Shown piece by piece: positions 36,711 to 48,027 of a stretch of 64,000 bases of DNA. The notes under the pieces were generated by a model, which worked only from the letters and a program-made list of their open reading frames with translations, was not told where the DNA came from and made no database searches. The stretch is taken from NCBI GenBank assembly GCA_963082975.1, contig OY720346.1, positions 23,740,720 through 23,804,719 of the forward strand, read 5' to 3'. The translations under genes and the position numbers were made by a program. The stretch is from Labia minor. Lineage: Eukaryota > Arthropoda > Insecta > Dermaptera > Spongiphoridae. Position 1 is the first letter of the stretch. Every line of letters begins with the position of its first letter.

Positions 36711-37565
36711 ATTATAACCTGGGCAATCTTATATCTCATCAAAACTATTATCAAAGAGGATCAAAATTGAAATATATAAAACAATTATTTTTCATGTTGA
36801 TCGATGACTAGGGTGACCATATTTCAAAAACACCAAACCGGGACAAACGGTTTATCTTTTTTTTTTAGAACTAAATTGAAAAAATTTTGAAAAAAAAGTA
36901 CGAAATGTCCTAAATATTGAAAAAACGGGACAATACGGGAAACAGGTCGTTTGGTCACCATATCCTGGGAGACGAGAGTAGATTTAGAGTATTTGTGAGA
37001 TTAGTATTGTTCGCAGCATTTATAGGCCAAAGGAAGATGAGGTAACAGGGGGATGGCGGAGATGGCATCACGAGGAATAACGTCCAGATTTTGTTAAGGT
37101 TATAAAATCGAGAAGGCTGGGATGGGAAGGGGACGTGGCTGGAATTGGAGAAGCTAGAAATTGGGAGAAACCGAATGGGAAACTTCCTGTGGAAGACCAA
37201 GGACCAAGGTGGGTGGACAATGAAGGAAGGGACATGGGAGAGATGGGACAGGGTAGGATTTGGTTGTAGCTCAGGATATAGGGACGCTTAGAGAAATGTG
37301 GATGCTGCGGCTAAGAACTTTCGAAAACTGTAGAGACACAGAGTTAGATAAATATAACATATACAATAATAATATATAATTAATTTACTGATTAAATTAA
37401 AATATATTTTACAAGAAAACAAATAAATGTCTTATCTACTTATACTGATTGAAACAAAATGGATGAAAACCTTTTGTATACAGACTTTCAATCAAATACT
37501 ATGTATCACTGGGAGCCCCTGTCTACGTAGGTGTGAAGAGCTCCGAAGGGGCTCTGAGCAGCTAG
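36711..37565 (+). mobile_element. Helitron 3' portion 3
   Basis: It ends GAGCAGCTAG (CTAG at 37562-37565) after degenerate GC hairpins (GGGAGCCCC; GAGCTCCGAAGGGGCTC), then T. The final ~180 bp matches Helitrons 1, 4 and 5. The shared TCAAAGAGGATCAAAATT block starts near 36750, and no 5' TC end of the family was found, so it is 5'-truncated or its start is diverged. Includes a MITE at 36810-36962 and an RT-tail fragment (36963-37350). Confidence 0.6.
36810..36962. mobile_element. AGGGTGACCA MITE copy, right end altered
   Basis: It starts AGGGTGACCATATTTC after ATCGATGACT and ends GTTTGGTCACCATAT. The duplicated target seen on the right of the copies in Helitrons 4 and 5 is lost here, so the right junction has been rearranged. 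The flanking RT tail resumes at CCTGGGAGACGAGAG. Confidence 0.65.
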
Positions 37566-38720
37566 TTATGGAATAAAGATATTGTAAGATATAATAAAAT
37601 CAGTGAAATGATTACATGAAAACCTGGTTTATCGTGTTTTATAATTTATTACTAAATTAAGGATTCAATATAATAAATGGAATGTTTAGAATTTAAAATT
37701 TTGAGAGAAATTAAATGAAAATAAATAAAACAACTATACAAGAGGTATTTTTGTTGTAAATACCAATGTGTGTGTGTGTGTGTGCGTATAATATGAATAT
37801 AGTTGAAACAATTTAAAGTTGAGGGTTTAATACTCATCTATCATTATTTTTTTAATAATTAGAGATGATATTGAAATATGCTTTAGAGATTTTAAAATCT
37901 TTAAAATATAATAATAGGGAAAGGAGAGAGATGATTTTTGAAAAAGTTTGATTCATTTAGTAAAAATGTTGATGACAATTTATTCAAGATAAATCTTTTA
38001 AAAATTCTTCAGAGGGATCTCAGGATCGAATCTCTAGTTTCTCTTATGAGATCATTGTTGGTTGTGTCAACGTGGGCACCTAGACATGTTCTTGAATCCC
38101 TAGAAGCAAAGCGGATCCTGTTTTATGGCTACCAAGTTGATATATGGTAAAGCAAGCCTTCTTAAGTCAAGTGAACAGGTTGGTAAGTCGATTGGATAGT
38201 TGGACAAATACGGATGAATTATAAACTTACTGTGTAGCTATCATTTTCATTTCAAGTTCATGGCATGAAGGTTATTAAATGATCAAGAAAATAGTGATTG
38301 ATTATTTTTTTTTAAAAAAAAAGAGATTCGAAGAAAGAAAGAATAACAAAATAAAGAAATGAAGAAAAACTTTTAGTTTATTATAGTAATCATAAATATT
38401 TTATTTATTATTTATTTCATTAAGACTATATTATTATTCAATTAAGATAAGCTGATATGAATGCTGCTTGTCATATTTATTTACATAAATTTATTTATTT
38501 TATTTACATTTTATTTTCTCTACATTTGGAGTTTAAAATATGTTTAAGTATTTAATTTTCGGATTTATATTTATTTTCCCTTCGCATTTATTTGAAATTA
38601 ATTATTAATTCTTAATTCTAATTTAACTTCGTCTTATGGTCTAAGAGTTTCAAATATTATTCATTCAAAAATAAATTAAATTGTAGGGAACATCTTCCTC
38701 TATCACTAATTCAATGTCAT
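37566..38720. other. AT-rich stretch
   Basis: A TG/CA tract lies at about 37768-37786. The 70-codon plus ORF at 37938 sits in a less AT-biased patch (to about 38160), but I recognise no domain and do not call it a gene. Confidence 0.4.
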
Positions 38721-39314
38721 TTTTTACCGAATGACGATAGTAAGGGAGGTATTGTTTTCACACCAAATTTGACATGTGGAGATTTTTACATATCTCCACG
38801 AATCATGCATTTTCTTAACCAAAAAAAAGTATTTTTAGCATGATGTTTGTCCGTCCATCCGGATAGATGTGTACAGCTTAAACGGCTCAACGGATTTTGA
38901 TGAAATTTGGTGTATTTACTTAATGCATCAGTATGATGAATTTGATCAACTTTTGGTCTATATCCGAAAACTGGAAGTCGTAGTATTACCGATAGCCGAT
39001 AGGAAGGGAAGGGTTATTTTCACACCAAATTTCACATGAGGAGATTTTTTTTACATATCTCCACAAATAATGCACTTTGTATTGGTTTTATTCTCGGGAA
39101 TATTATCTTCATTAGTTTTTTCTTAATTTAAAATTATATGACGTCACCCAGCCCTTCATGAGGTCACAGCCAGCTCCTACTTATAAATAAAATTAAAAAT
39201 ATTTATGTTATATCCATATCTGTTTTTTATTGCATTAATAGATACATTTAAATTATTTGAAATTTATTTATTTCAAACCGTCTGTCGGTTCTGCGCCTGG
39301 CCACAGGTCAACTT
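38721..39314 (-). mobile_element. HINE-3, degraded reverse copy
   Basis: The 3' end lies at left (TTTTTACCGAATGACGATAG; subterminal repeat has two changes). The 5' end lies at right (GCCTGGCCACAGGTCAACTTA, ending about 39314). The subterminal repeat is mutated on both sides and the body has small deletions, so it is older than the 34439 copy. Confidence 0.75.
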
Positions 39315-39576
39315 ATTATATTCTTATGTTAATGCATAATCACTATCTTATGTTGATTTTCTTAAAAGCAATGCTATCCGAACATTGCTTTTTGTTTTAT
39401 TTTTCAAACTAAAAATAATAATTAGAGGGAGAGATAACTGGGTATTGTAAAGCATCATAACTTCGGTGAATTTCTGCGATGTTTATCAGTTGATCGGTTT
39501 TTCGATGGAGAACAATATCTCTAGGTTGGAGAATGATCTCCGACTGAAAATTACTACTTCGTTTATAGTTAGAGCA

Positions 39577-39975
39577 TTATTTCTCTGGACATGGTCTCCA
39601 GTGTGCATTTTTATCTGATAGTATCATATCAATTGCTGTTTTGAACGAACGTACCAAACTGTTCCTTTCCTTCTGTAGCTGCAAAATAATGGTTCTTCTT
39701 ATCGTAGAATGTATTCCACAACGTGCATCGACTTCATCTCTATCATCACCAATGAAGTATATTTGAAAGAATTTATGGTCACAATCTAAGAATAGGAGCA
39801 GGGAGTCAGCTTTGTGATATATTTGCCCTTTGATTTTAATAGTTGATCTAAATTGAGTTAACACGATGTCCGTTCAAAATTAAGTCATTTGAAAGCAAGA
39901 GTTAAATCCAGCAAGTTGAGTTTTGAATGACTGGTGGTGCAAGTTGAGGCAATTTGATTTTTCAGCAAGAGCAAT
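39577..39975 (-). pseudogene. Helitron Rep/helicase coding fragment
   Basis: The minus strand is open for 95 codons (39864 to 39577). Motifs resemble the region just upstream of the Helitron Rep domain in animal Helitron proteins: IKGQIYHKADSLL, FFQIYFIGDDRDEVDARCGI, then LVRSFKTAIDMILSD. Continuing upstream on the same strand, about 39885-39915 reads FNSCFQMT, also a Helitron phrase, but separated by stop codons, so the gene is broken. The ADK-type continuation that normally follows and the HUH catalytic motif are absent. It shows that an autonomous Helitron once existed in this genome; it is not linked to the short Helitrons nearby. The AUG is internal to the fragment, not an original start. 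Confidence 0.65.
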
Positions 39976-41786
39976 ACATTCCTTTTGTTTCATTATTACA
40001 TTTTAGAGCCTAGCAGTAGGTATAGACATGACTTATCTGGCCAATGACAAAATGCCGACCGGTCGCGGGTATGTGACTGATGAGAAAAATAGATAATATC
40101 TCAATAAAAAGTCGATGAAAAATCGATTTCAATTTGTCAAAAGAGCGAACAGACAGATTCCGGGACAGACAGACGCCAAGTGAAGTTGAGAAAAACGTTT
40201 AGTTTTAAATGTAAGAAATAAAATTCTCTTATATAAAAAATATTTAGCAGGACTTGTCTTCTTAAGACTAAGTTCCATGTTTATATTTCCTCCTTATAAT
40301 ACTAGCCTATAAATAATTAAATTACAAAAAATGTATGTTCAGATTAAAAGAGGTTCCTGAAAAATATTAGTAAGGAATATAATTAAGTATATATATATAT
40401 ATATAATCTATATTGGAAAAATTACTCTAAATTATAAGCATTACATCGACTATATCTTACAAGTATAATATTGTTAATCCCAAATGTGTGAGAAATTAAG
40501 TTCATATCCTCATGTGTTTAACAATTATAAATGTACAACGCTGTAAATATTCTGGCATATAAAACACAAATGAACAAAATAACATTAGTAAAGTTGGATA
40601 GAGCAATTACTTTGAATTTTCATGTGTTCTGATCGAATCTCTCCGTCTAGGCAAAAAGTTTTTTATTTAATTTTCAAATAATTTTTAACGTTTTAGCAGT
40701 TTTAAGAAGGAAATAACTTTCAATTTTTTTATATTACTTGTTTAAGAAAAAGACATAATAGAGATATAAATTGTTAATCCTTTTTTTATATTTATTTAAT
40801 AATTTAATTATATCAAGAAATTTATTTTCACACGTAGTCTTCTACGTCACATTTAAATTTATTTTATTTTATTGTATGTATATTAGTCGCTGCACATAGA
40901 TAAATATATATATATATTATTCTATCATATTTTATGCATTCATACATTTACGAATAGAAAATAACAAGTAAATTTAATTTATTTATTATTACTATAAGAA
41001 ATTTTAATAAAAATGACCTTTATCTAGTAATATTAAACTTAATGGAATGTCAATTGTAAAAGTTATTCATAATAATTAGAACTGATTTCCGAAACAGAAT
41101 GTAAAAAAAATATTAAAGTTCAAATGCAAGTTTATTACGCACAATCTATAATGAATGAATAGTAAAAAATCATTCTTGTCTTTCACGTTCCTGGCAATCA
41201 GCATTAAATAGGCTAAGTAAACTGTTTATGAACAACAATAAAGATTTATTAAGACCATTTAAAGGGATGGATTTTTAATATCCCCTATAATTATTTTTTA
41301 ATGGTTTTTCTAACTCGAAATGGTGAAATGAGAGAAAGTTAAAAAGCTTTTTTATTTTCTTTAATCAAATAAATATTAATAATTCATGTCTAGCATTTTC
41401 AGCTGTTTTATGTCTTGATCGTTGATGGACAAATATCGAGATCACCCTCCTGGGTATTTTACGTCTACAATCGATCTTGGTAAGCTCTGATTAAGTTGGA
41501 ATCGACTCAATCCTATCCATCAAAAGGGAACCCTTGATGCATTTTCTTTTAAAAGCATAAAAAAGACCTAAAAAATCCCACAAAATGATTCTTTATATTG
41601 AATATATATATATATATTTATATAATATATAATATAAAAAATAAAATAACAAATTAAAATGACAAATATACTTTTAATAATCATTTATATATTTTTTCTC
41701 AGACATTTTTATTTACTTATGAATTTCTCATAAAAAACAGAAATGTTTACTCATTCTTTATATAAAAATCATATTTCTTTATCTTA
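39976..41786. other. AT-rich non-coding stretch
   Basis: A less AT-rich scrap at about 40015-40200 (ACCGGTCGCGGGTATGTGAC; GACAGACAGACGCC) may be a transposon remnant. The rest has no recognised feature. Confidence 0.45.
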
Positions 41787-42474
41787 AGCCGGCTTGAGAC
41801 ATGCGGTGTTTGCCAAATATCAAGCAAAACATTTGGAAAACACCGCATGTGTGGATGGGTTGCTTGCCCTGCGCTTGGTATATGCCGAGCACAAACATTC
41901 GCTATTATAGCGAGCACAAGACGTATATTTGAGAATATTTATATCCACAATTTTAATAAATAATATTGTTTCTCTAACAATTCCTTTTTTATATAATAAA
42001 TTAACAATTCCAATTAAATAATTTATTTATAAAGTATTACATCTATATATTTAATACGATAGTGTCCGTCTGTACGCAAAAAACTCCAGAGCCTAAACTA
42101 CAAGGAGTAAGGTAACCAAATTTTTCTGAGGTGAAGGGTACCTCAAATGATGAAAAATAAAAAAGAAATTAGAATCTTAGGTAACTCCTGAGCTGAGCTG
42201 CGGGTGTTCCATTTTCCAGAAATATATATAAAGGAGAGTGTTTGTATGTATGTAATTTGTTTACTTTTTTGTTGTCATAGAAACAGATATATATATATAT
42301 ATAATTAGAACCTCTCTCTCTCTCTCTATTTAAAATTTTAAAAAATTTATTAAGCCAGGTAAATGAATTGGACTGGAAGAGGAGATATGTGATTAGAGAA
42401 ATTGGGGAAAAATCAACCGAAATGTAATTAAACAAAAAAATTCAAGAATTATGATACGGATACGACTTACATAC

Positions 42475-43150
42475 AATTAACATACAAAATGTAGAATTTG
42501 AAAAAGTATAAATATTTAAATACTTAAGATCTCTAATCACGAAGGATAATAATATTCGAGAAGAATTTAAATCGACGTTGTAATTGTGTAACGCCTGTTA
42601 TTATGCAGTAAAGGGGCTTATCTCATCAAAGAGGATCAAAATTAAAATATATAAAACAATTATTTTTCATGTTGATCGATGACTAGGGTGACCATATTTC
42701 GAAAATACCAAACCGGGACAAACGGTATACCTTTTTTTTTAGAACTAAATTGAAAAAATTTTGAAAAAAAAATTACGAAATGTCCTAAATATTGAAAAAA
42801 CAGTAGGGTGTCCCGAAGACTTTTTTGGGACAGAGCACCTAAAGACGGGACGTTTGGTCATCCTATCGATGACTCTGGGAGACGATTTGGAGTATTTGTG
42901 AGATTAATATTGTTCGTAGCATTTATAGGCCAAAAGAAGATGAGGTCACAGGGGGATGGCGGAGATGGCATAACGCGATATAATGTCCAGATATAGTTAA
43001 GGTTATGAAATCAAGAAGGCTGGGATGGGAAGGGGACGTGGTTGGAATTGGAGAAACTAGAAATTGGGAGAAACCGATTGGGAAACATCCGGTGGAAGTC
43101 CAAGGACCAAGGTGGGTGGACAATGAAGGAAGGGACATGGGATGATAATT
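42475..43150 (+). pseudogene. RT-tail fragment inside Helitron 4
   Basis: From about 42480 the frame reads the NIQNVEFEKV and ITKDNNIREEF blocks. It is interrupted by the MITE at 42685-42864, then resumes with DSGRRFGVFVRLI and FIGQKKMRSQGDGGD-type sequence (42868-42975), and is cut at about 43142 where an unrelated scrap replaces the remaining tail present in Helitron 5. Frameshifted throughout. Confidence 0.65.
42685..42864. mobile_element. AGGGTGACCA MITE
   Basis: 180 bp. Ends AGGGTGACCA and (reversed) AGGATGACCA. Direct repeats ATCGATGACT flank it (42675-42684 and 42865-42874), a 10-base duplication. The length would suit a Mutator-like element better than hAT (8 bases). No coding sequence. 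Confidence 0.75.
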
Positions 43151-43250
43151 AACAAACAAGTGCATCTAAACTTGGCATTGGGATGGATTTGAACCCTTTT
43201 TTAGGCAAACAAATAACCGATAGGAACTTGGCCTCCTTTTTAACAGGTTA
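43150..43250 (-). repeat. tRNA-like SINE scrap in Helitron 4
   Basis: On the minus strand GGTTCAAATCC (43185-43195) is a good pol III box B and AGGCCAAGTTCCTATCGG (about 43217-43234) a weak box A. It replaces about 110 bp of the segment found at this place in Helitron 5. Confidence 0.5.
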
Positions 43251-43636
43251 TGTTTTGGATTAGATATATTTTACAAGAAAACAAATACATGTCTTATCTA
43301 CTTATACTGATTGAAACAAAATGGATGAAAATCTTTTACATACAGACTTTCAACGAAATACTATCTATCACTCGGGGGTACAGGGGGCGGAGCCCCCGTC
43401 TAGGTGTGAAGAGCGCCGAAGGCGCTCGGAGCAGCTAGTTACAATTATTATGATTAATTGAATTCAATAAATTAATTAAATTACTCAATTAAATTCAATA
43501 AACCAAAGAGGAGGACGTTATATTTATTTATTAATAATATTAACAAGACGAATATTCAATACAAGCACCTAAATTTGGTGTTCGGTATTTGGTAAATATT
43601 CGATATTTGACAAACACGGCATGTGTGGAGCCGGCT

Positions 43637-44817
43637 TTACATGATCTCCATTCAATCTAACTCACTCCTATCTTCCTTATTCAGAGAAAGTATTATTGTA
43701 ATATTTTTGACATAATCTTATAACAAATTTTAGATTTCAGATATACTTATTTAAAAAAAATTCACTATAGAATTTTGGCAGTTAAAATTACAAGTAACGA
43801 TTTTTATTTTCTACGGTAATGACGAATTTGAAATTATGTTTTAAACCACTTGCTAACCACATTCGTTTCAAAATTTCAGAATCATTAACTCCCTATTATT
43901 TTAACATTAAAATAAATTCAATTCATGTTTACAAACATATTTAAATATCAAAGAAGATGAGTAAGAAAATGTCATTGGTTTTTATTTTATTTTGTTACTT
44001 AAATAAAGTAATAAAACAATGTGAAGAAATACTTATAAGTATGGATGGATCTTATCTTATACAGGAGTTTGAATTTTTTACAATTAAACTAGAATCTTAT
44101 ATACTCAATTTTTTGATAAATTTCATTTTTAAGTATATTTTAGATTAGAATGACAAAATTTTTTTTATTTGTTTTTTTAAAAAAAATAAAAATAAGGAGG
44201 TTTATAAATAATATCTGAAATCTCTTATAAAATTATCGAATACCAAATATTAATATCAATTTTCAAGTTTTTAATTTTGTATAAAAAATAATTTTGAAAT
44301 AAAGAATCTAATTCATTGATTTTGTCCTTCGAAATTTTTTAGAATTACTTAGTATAATTTCAACACTATGACATAATTTGAACAGAGTTTTTATTCATCT
44401 TTTTGTTTATCTAAGTTAAATTACATGTACTTAACCCCGTTAAAATTATATGCAATGCTAATTTTTTGAACGAATTCTAATTTCGTTAATTATTAATATT
44501 TCAATATTTTTATAAGTCAAGTATATTCTGCTGTGAACATGAATTATTAATAAAAACTATGGATATATAAATGGGGAGGTTCAAGGTTATAAGGTTTTAA
44601 GGTTTTCTTAAGAGATAAATTATTTATAATTTTTAAGAAATATTCATTATATCAATATCAATATTTTAATTCACAAAAAACAAAATAAGTTGTACTTTAC
44701 ATCACTATCGTCTCAATTTTTTAAGTGCTACCGAAATGCGCAAAGATCATACTTTCGTAATGGAACAGAATTTTAATGAGTTCACCGTATTGGTTAGTAA
44801 ATTTAGATAGATTTAGT
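43637..44817. other. AT-rich non-coding stretch
   Basis: Nothing recognised. The 63-codon ORF at 43957 is AT-biased with no family resemblance. Confidence 0.5.
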
Positions 44818-45209
44818 CAGAGGCGGATTAAACGCCGGGCGGACCGGGCGGCCGCCCGGGGCCCACCAGCCCGAGGAGCCCACCGAAACCTAAATAAAAA
44901 TATTTCCTTAAAAAAAATTAAAAGTTTATGGATAATCGGAGTTTAAATAAAACAAGTTATTCTTGATACAGATCTTTATTCAACAACAGATCTTTATTCG
45001 GTCGTGTTTGAACCCCGACTAACTTAAGAAAAAATAATCAATTTTGGGTCTCGGCGACCACAGTAAAAATTATGTATTTTTTACATAAATACTATATATG
45101 TAAGTATAAAACAGCCTAAATTATAATATAAACAAAATTTGTCTTTCAATTATAATTGTAAATTTCAATTTTACCTCCCGGGGCCCCCAATCAACTTAAT
45201 CCGCCACTG
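44818..45209. mobile_element. hAT MITE with intact target duplication
   Basis: Ends CAGAGGCGGATTAA and TTAATCCGCCACTG are inverted with one mismatch. GATTTAGT is exactly duplicated on both sides (44810-44817 and 45210-45217), the 8-base duplication of hAT elements. The left end is very GC-rich (GGGCGGCCGCCCGGGGCCC) against an AT-rich interior. No transposase. Confidence 0.85.
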
Positions 45210-47576
45210 GATTTAGTATATTATTTTTTATAATTATATTTAATTATATTTATATAATTGAATAAATTCGGATTTTAACGGTCAGATTATTAGGGTTTCA
45301 TGTCCACTGGGTTACTTTGATGTAATCGAGTAAACTTTTCCAAAAAGAAAAAAAAAAATATGAAATATAAAAAGAGTAAATTTTAATAGGGTTTTTATAC
45401 TTATATATTTTTAATTTATTTATATTATTATTTATTTAAATTAATTATATATATATATATATATTATTTTAGACTTTATTATTATTAACCATTTTTTTGA
45501 ACATTTTCAATTTGTAAATTCATTACTATCTAGTTCTACATGTGACTAAGAGAAAAATTTCGTTGTAAATAGTATGAATCATAAATCACCATCAAAATAA
45601 TTTAAACGACATGCTGTATTTCTTCGTGGCAATTATATATTACATCTTGAAAGCAAGGCAGAATCTCTCGAAATGAGTTGACTCCTTTTAGGAAGTGAAT
45701 CAATGGATTAAAGGGGAAATTTCGTGGAACAATCAGACCTCTGTTCAAAGCATGTATCATTTCCCAGGATGTGGGATGGAATCAAGAGCCTTGTCCTACT
45801 CTAGGAGGTTTTTAAAACGGTTGTTGGACCTCAAGGCAAAATCCAATTAGAAAAACACCAGAAGAAGAAAACTAAAAAATATGTTTAAACGAAAAGAGAG
45901 AAATGAAAGAACTCAAGAATTGGATAGAAAAGATTTTTCTAATTTTTCCAATTCTTCAAAGTGTAGATATAAAATATAAAATATAAATAAAAAAAAAATA
46001 GTGAATGATTTATTACACTATTAAATCAATTGCAAAATGTGAAATGATGAATGAATGAGATGTGTAAATAAACAAATCCGCAGGATCTTGAAATTTACAC
46101 GTTGTTCGAATTCCCGGAAAGTCACATATCTTAACTATGACCTGTTACAGCTGATACCACTTTCACTCGAGTGCTGGATGTTGGTTGAGATAGATAAATT
46201 GAAGGATCACACCAGGCGGGGTGATTTGCTGAGCAATATATTAAGTATTCTATCGACCCAATGAGTCATTGAGTAGAGTGGGAATGTTGACCCAGGCCTC
46301 CCTTTAATTGTGAATACCCCAACTCCCCAAGTGCACTTAGCTTGTCTTGGTTTGATAATCCGAAACCAAAACAGAACTTCACATAGAAATAAAGAAGGAG
46401 ATATGAAAGTGAAAGGGAATTCGATGGAAAGACGAAGAAGGTTTAATTAGAAAAAAAAGAAACATTAAGTAATAAAATTTAAAAACTATTTTATATGCAT
46501 ATAATTTAAACGAAAATAGTTTTCATTCAATTTATTACCAAAAATTTGACCTAAATAAAATCTAAAATTGATTTTGACAAATGTCCAAATAACATATAAT
46601 ATATATTCTATATATTTGATTATACGATGTATAATTCTTCCCACACTTTAAATAAAAATAAAATGTTCTATTATAAAAATAAATTTCACAATTTTCTTAT
46701 TAATTTATCAATTCAAAAAATTATGATAAATCCATATGATTACCAATTCTATTTACATGTATAACATATAATTTATTTATCTATATCTATTATAGTATAT
46801 GTATGTATATACCTATAGAAATACAAATCATAATGGATTTATTTATTTAGTAATAGTATATATAATATCTACGAAAGTCTAGTTTTATGGAATGAAAAAA
46901 ATAAAAAAGGATTTTATAATAGAAATGTAAATATAAATTGGTGCCTAAACTTTCTATTCATAAGTTGGGAGTCATTCATTCAGTTTTAGAAGCAATTATT
47001 TAACTATCTCTTATCAGATCCAGTTAGAATGTTCCAAATTTATTTTCATAATGATTGTCAATTATGTATATTATAAACAAAATGTTTAGCAATGATGAAA
47101 GATAACAGACGATATCCGAATGGATTGAATAAATAAAACTAATTCCTGAATAAATGGATTAATAAAAAGAAAATTTTTAAATATTAATTACTTATCAGAT
47201 AAGATCATTTTGAGGAAATGAAATTAATATCTATAAAAATTATTAAATAGAAATGCTTTTTTTTAAATGATTGTTTATATAGTATATGTTAAGAGCAATT
47301 ATAAATTATCAATTTTGAAAGTTTAATCATTGAAAGAGAATTCTAAAAGGTAAAAGATAAATTTAATCAAAAATTATTTTTAGTATTCTCTTAAAATGTG
47401 TAAAATCAATTTTAATATCATATAAAACGAATGATTATGTAGTAAGGGAAATTTTTCTGTTTTTGTGACAACGTAAAAATATCTCATTTATATTATATAT
47501 TGTTTATTTAATTGTTTCTTAAATTACAGGTATGAAAATGATATTGATGATATTTATTAAGAGGGTTATTATAGAA
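45210..47576. other. AT-rich stretch with a less AT-biased block
   Basis: Between about 45640 and 46420 composition is more even and includes CTTTCACTCGAGTGC and GACCCAGGCCTCCC. The 69-codon ORF at 46055 lies there, but I recognise no domain. It may be a conserved non-coding block or an old insertion. A TA tract is at about 45448-45467. Confidence 0.4.
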
Positions 47577-47808
47577 CAGTGATTCTCAGCCTTTTTTTTA
47601 CCGCGGCACACTTTTAATGGTTTAAAAATTTGGCGGCACACAAAGAAAAAGATAAGTGTAAAAGTTGTAAGTAAGTTCCATATTGAAAAAAGTGGTCCCA
47701 AAAACAGTTTACCTTTTTTTTTTAGAACCAAATTGAAAAAATTTAGAAAAAAAGTCGGAAATGTTTAAGAGCCTCATAATCTCGCGGCACAGTGGTTGAG
47801 AATCATTG
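47577..47808. mobile_element. hAT MITE with intact target duplication
   Basis: 232 bp; ends CAGTGATTCTCAGCC and (reversed) CAATGATTCTCAACC, a classic hAT terminus. Exact 8-base duplication TTATAGAA at 47569-47576 and 47809-47816. Inside are inverted GCGGCACA blocks. The stretch ACCTTTTTTTTTTAGAACCA (about 47711) also occurs in the AGGGTGACCA MITE, which suggests shared interior sequence between the two families. Confidence 0.85.
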
Positions 47809-47899
47809 TTATAGAAGAATGATGCGTTTTAAATATGGTTTAAATGAAATAAGAATTACTTCCATAGAACATAATTCTACTTCTATACTTGTATCCAAA

Positions 47900-48015
47900 C
47901 ATTATATAGGCCGCCAAGGAGAACTTCACACCTTGCGCATTTTTCTTGTGGGGGTACATCAAAAACGTTGTTTGTACATAAAAATTCGCAACCTAAGCCA
48001 CTTGAATAACAGGAT
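47900..48015 (+). pseudogene. Mariner/Tc1-type transposase scrap
   Basis: Allowing two frameshifts the plus strand reads close to WPPRSPDL, then FFLWGYIKNVV and IRNLSHLNNRI. The phrase preceding FFLWGY is characteristic of DD34D/E transposases near the last catalytic residue. Only about 40 residues remain and no terminal repeats were found. The 84-codon ORF that crosses it from 47792 also includes the hAT MITE end and is not a real protein. Confidence 0.55.
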
Positions 48016-48027
48016 TAATGGAAGGTT

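Larger units (their letters stand above)
42042..43438 (+). mobile_element. Complete non-autonomous Helitron 4
   Basis: Starts TC after A (42041) with TCTATATATTTAATACGATA and ends CTAG (43435-43438) before T, the A|T insertion of canonical Helitrons. Its 3' end has hairpins GGGGGC-GGA-GCCCCC and GAGCGCC-GAA-GGCGCTC, the latter about 10 bases from the terminus. The first ~300 bp is nearly identical to Helitron 5. It has no Rep/helicase gene. Internally it carries an RT-tail fragment, a MITE and a tRNA-like scrap. Inserted into the Harbinger-like MITE. Confidence 0.8.
41787..43636. mobile_element. Harbinger-like MITE split by a Helitron
   Basis: TTA at 41784-41786 precedes AGCCGGCT and TTA at 43637-43639 follows AGCCGGCT. 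The TTA target duplication fits PIF/Harbinger elements. The terminal inverted repeats extend about 30 bp (left AGCCGGCTTGAGACATGC, right reversed AGCCGGCTCCACACATGC, both then GTGTTTG). The left side also folds on itself (GGTGTTTGCCAAATATC against TTTGGAAAACACC). Without the inserted Helitron the element is about 453 bp. No transposase. Confidence 0.7.
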
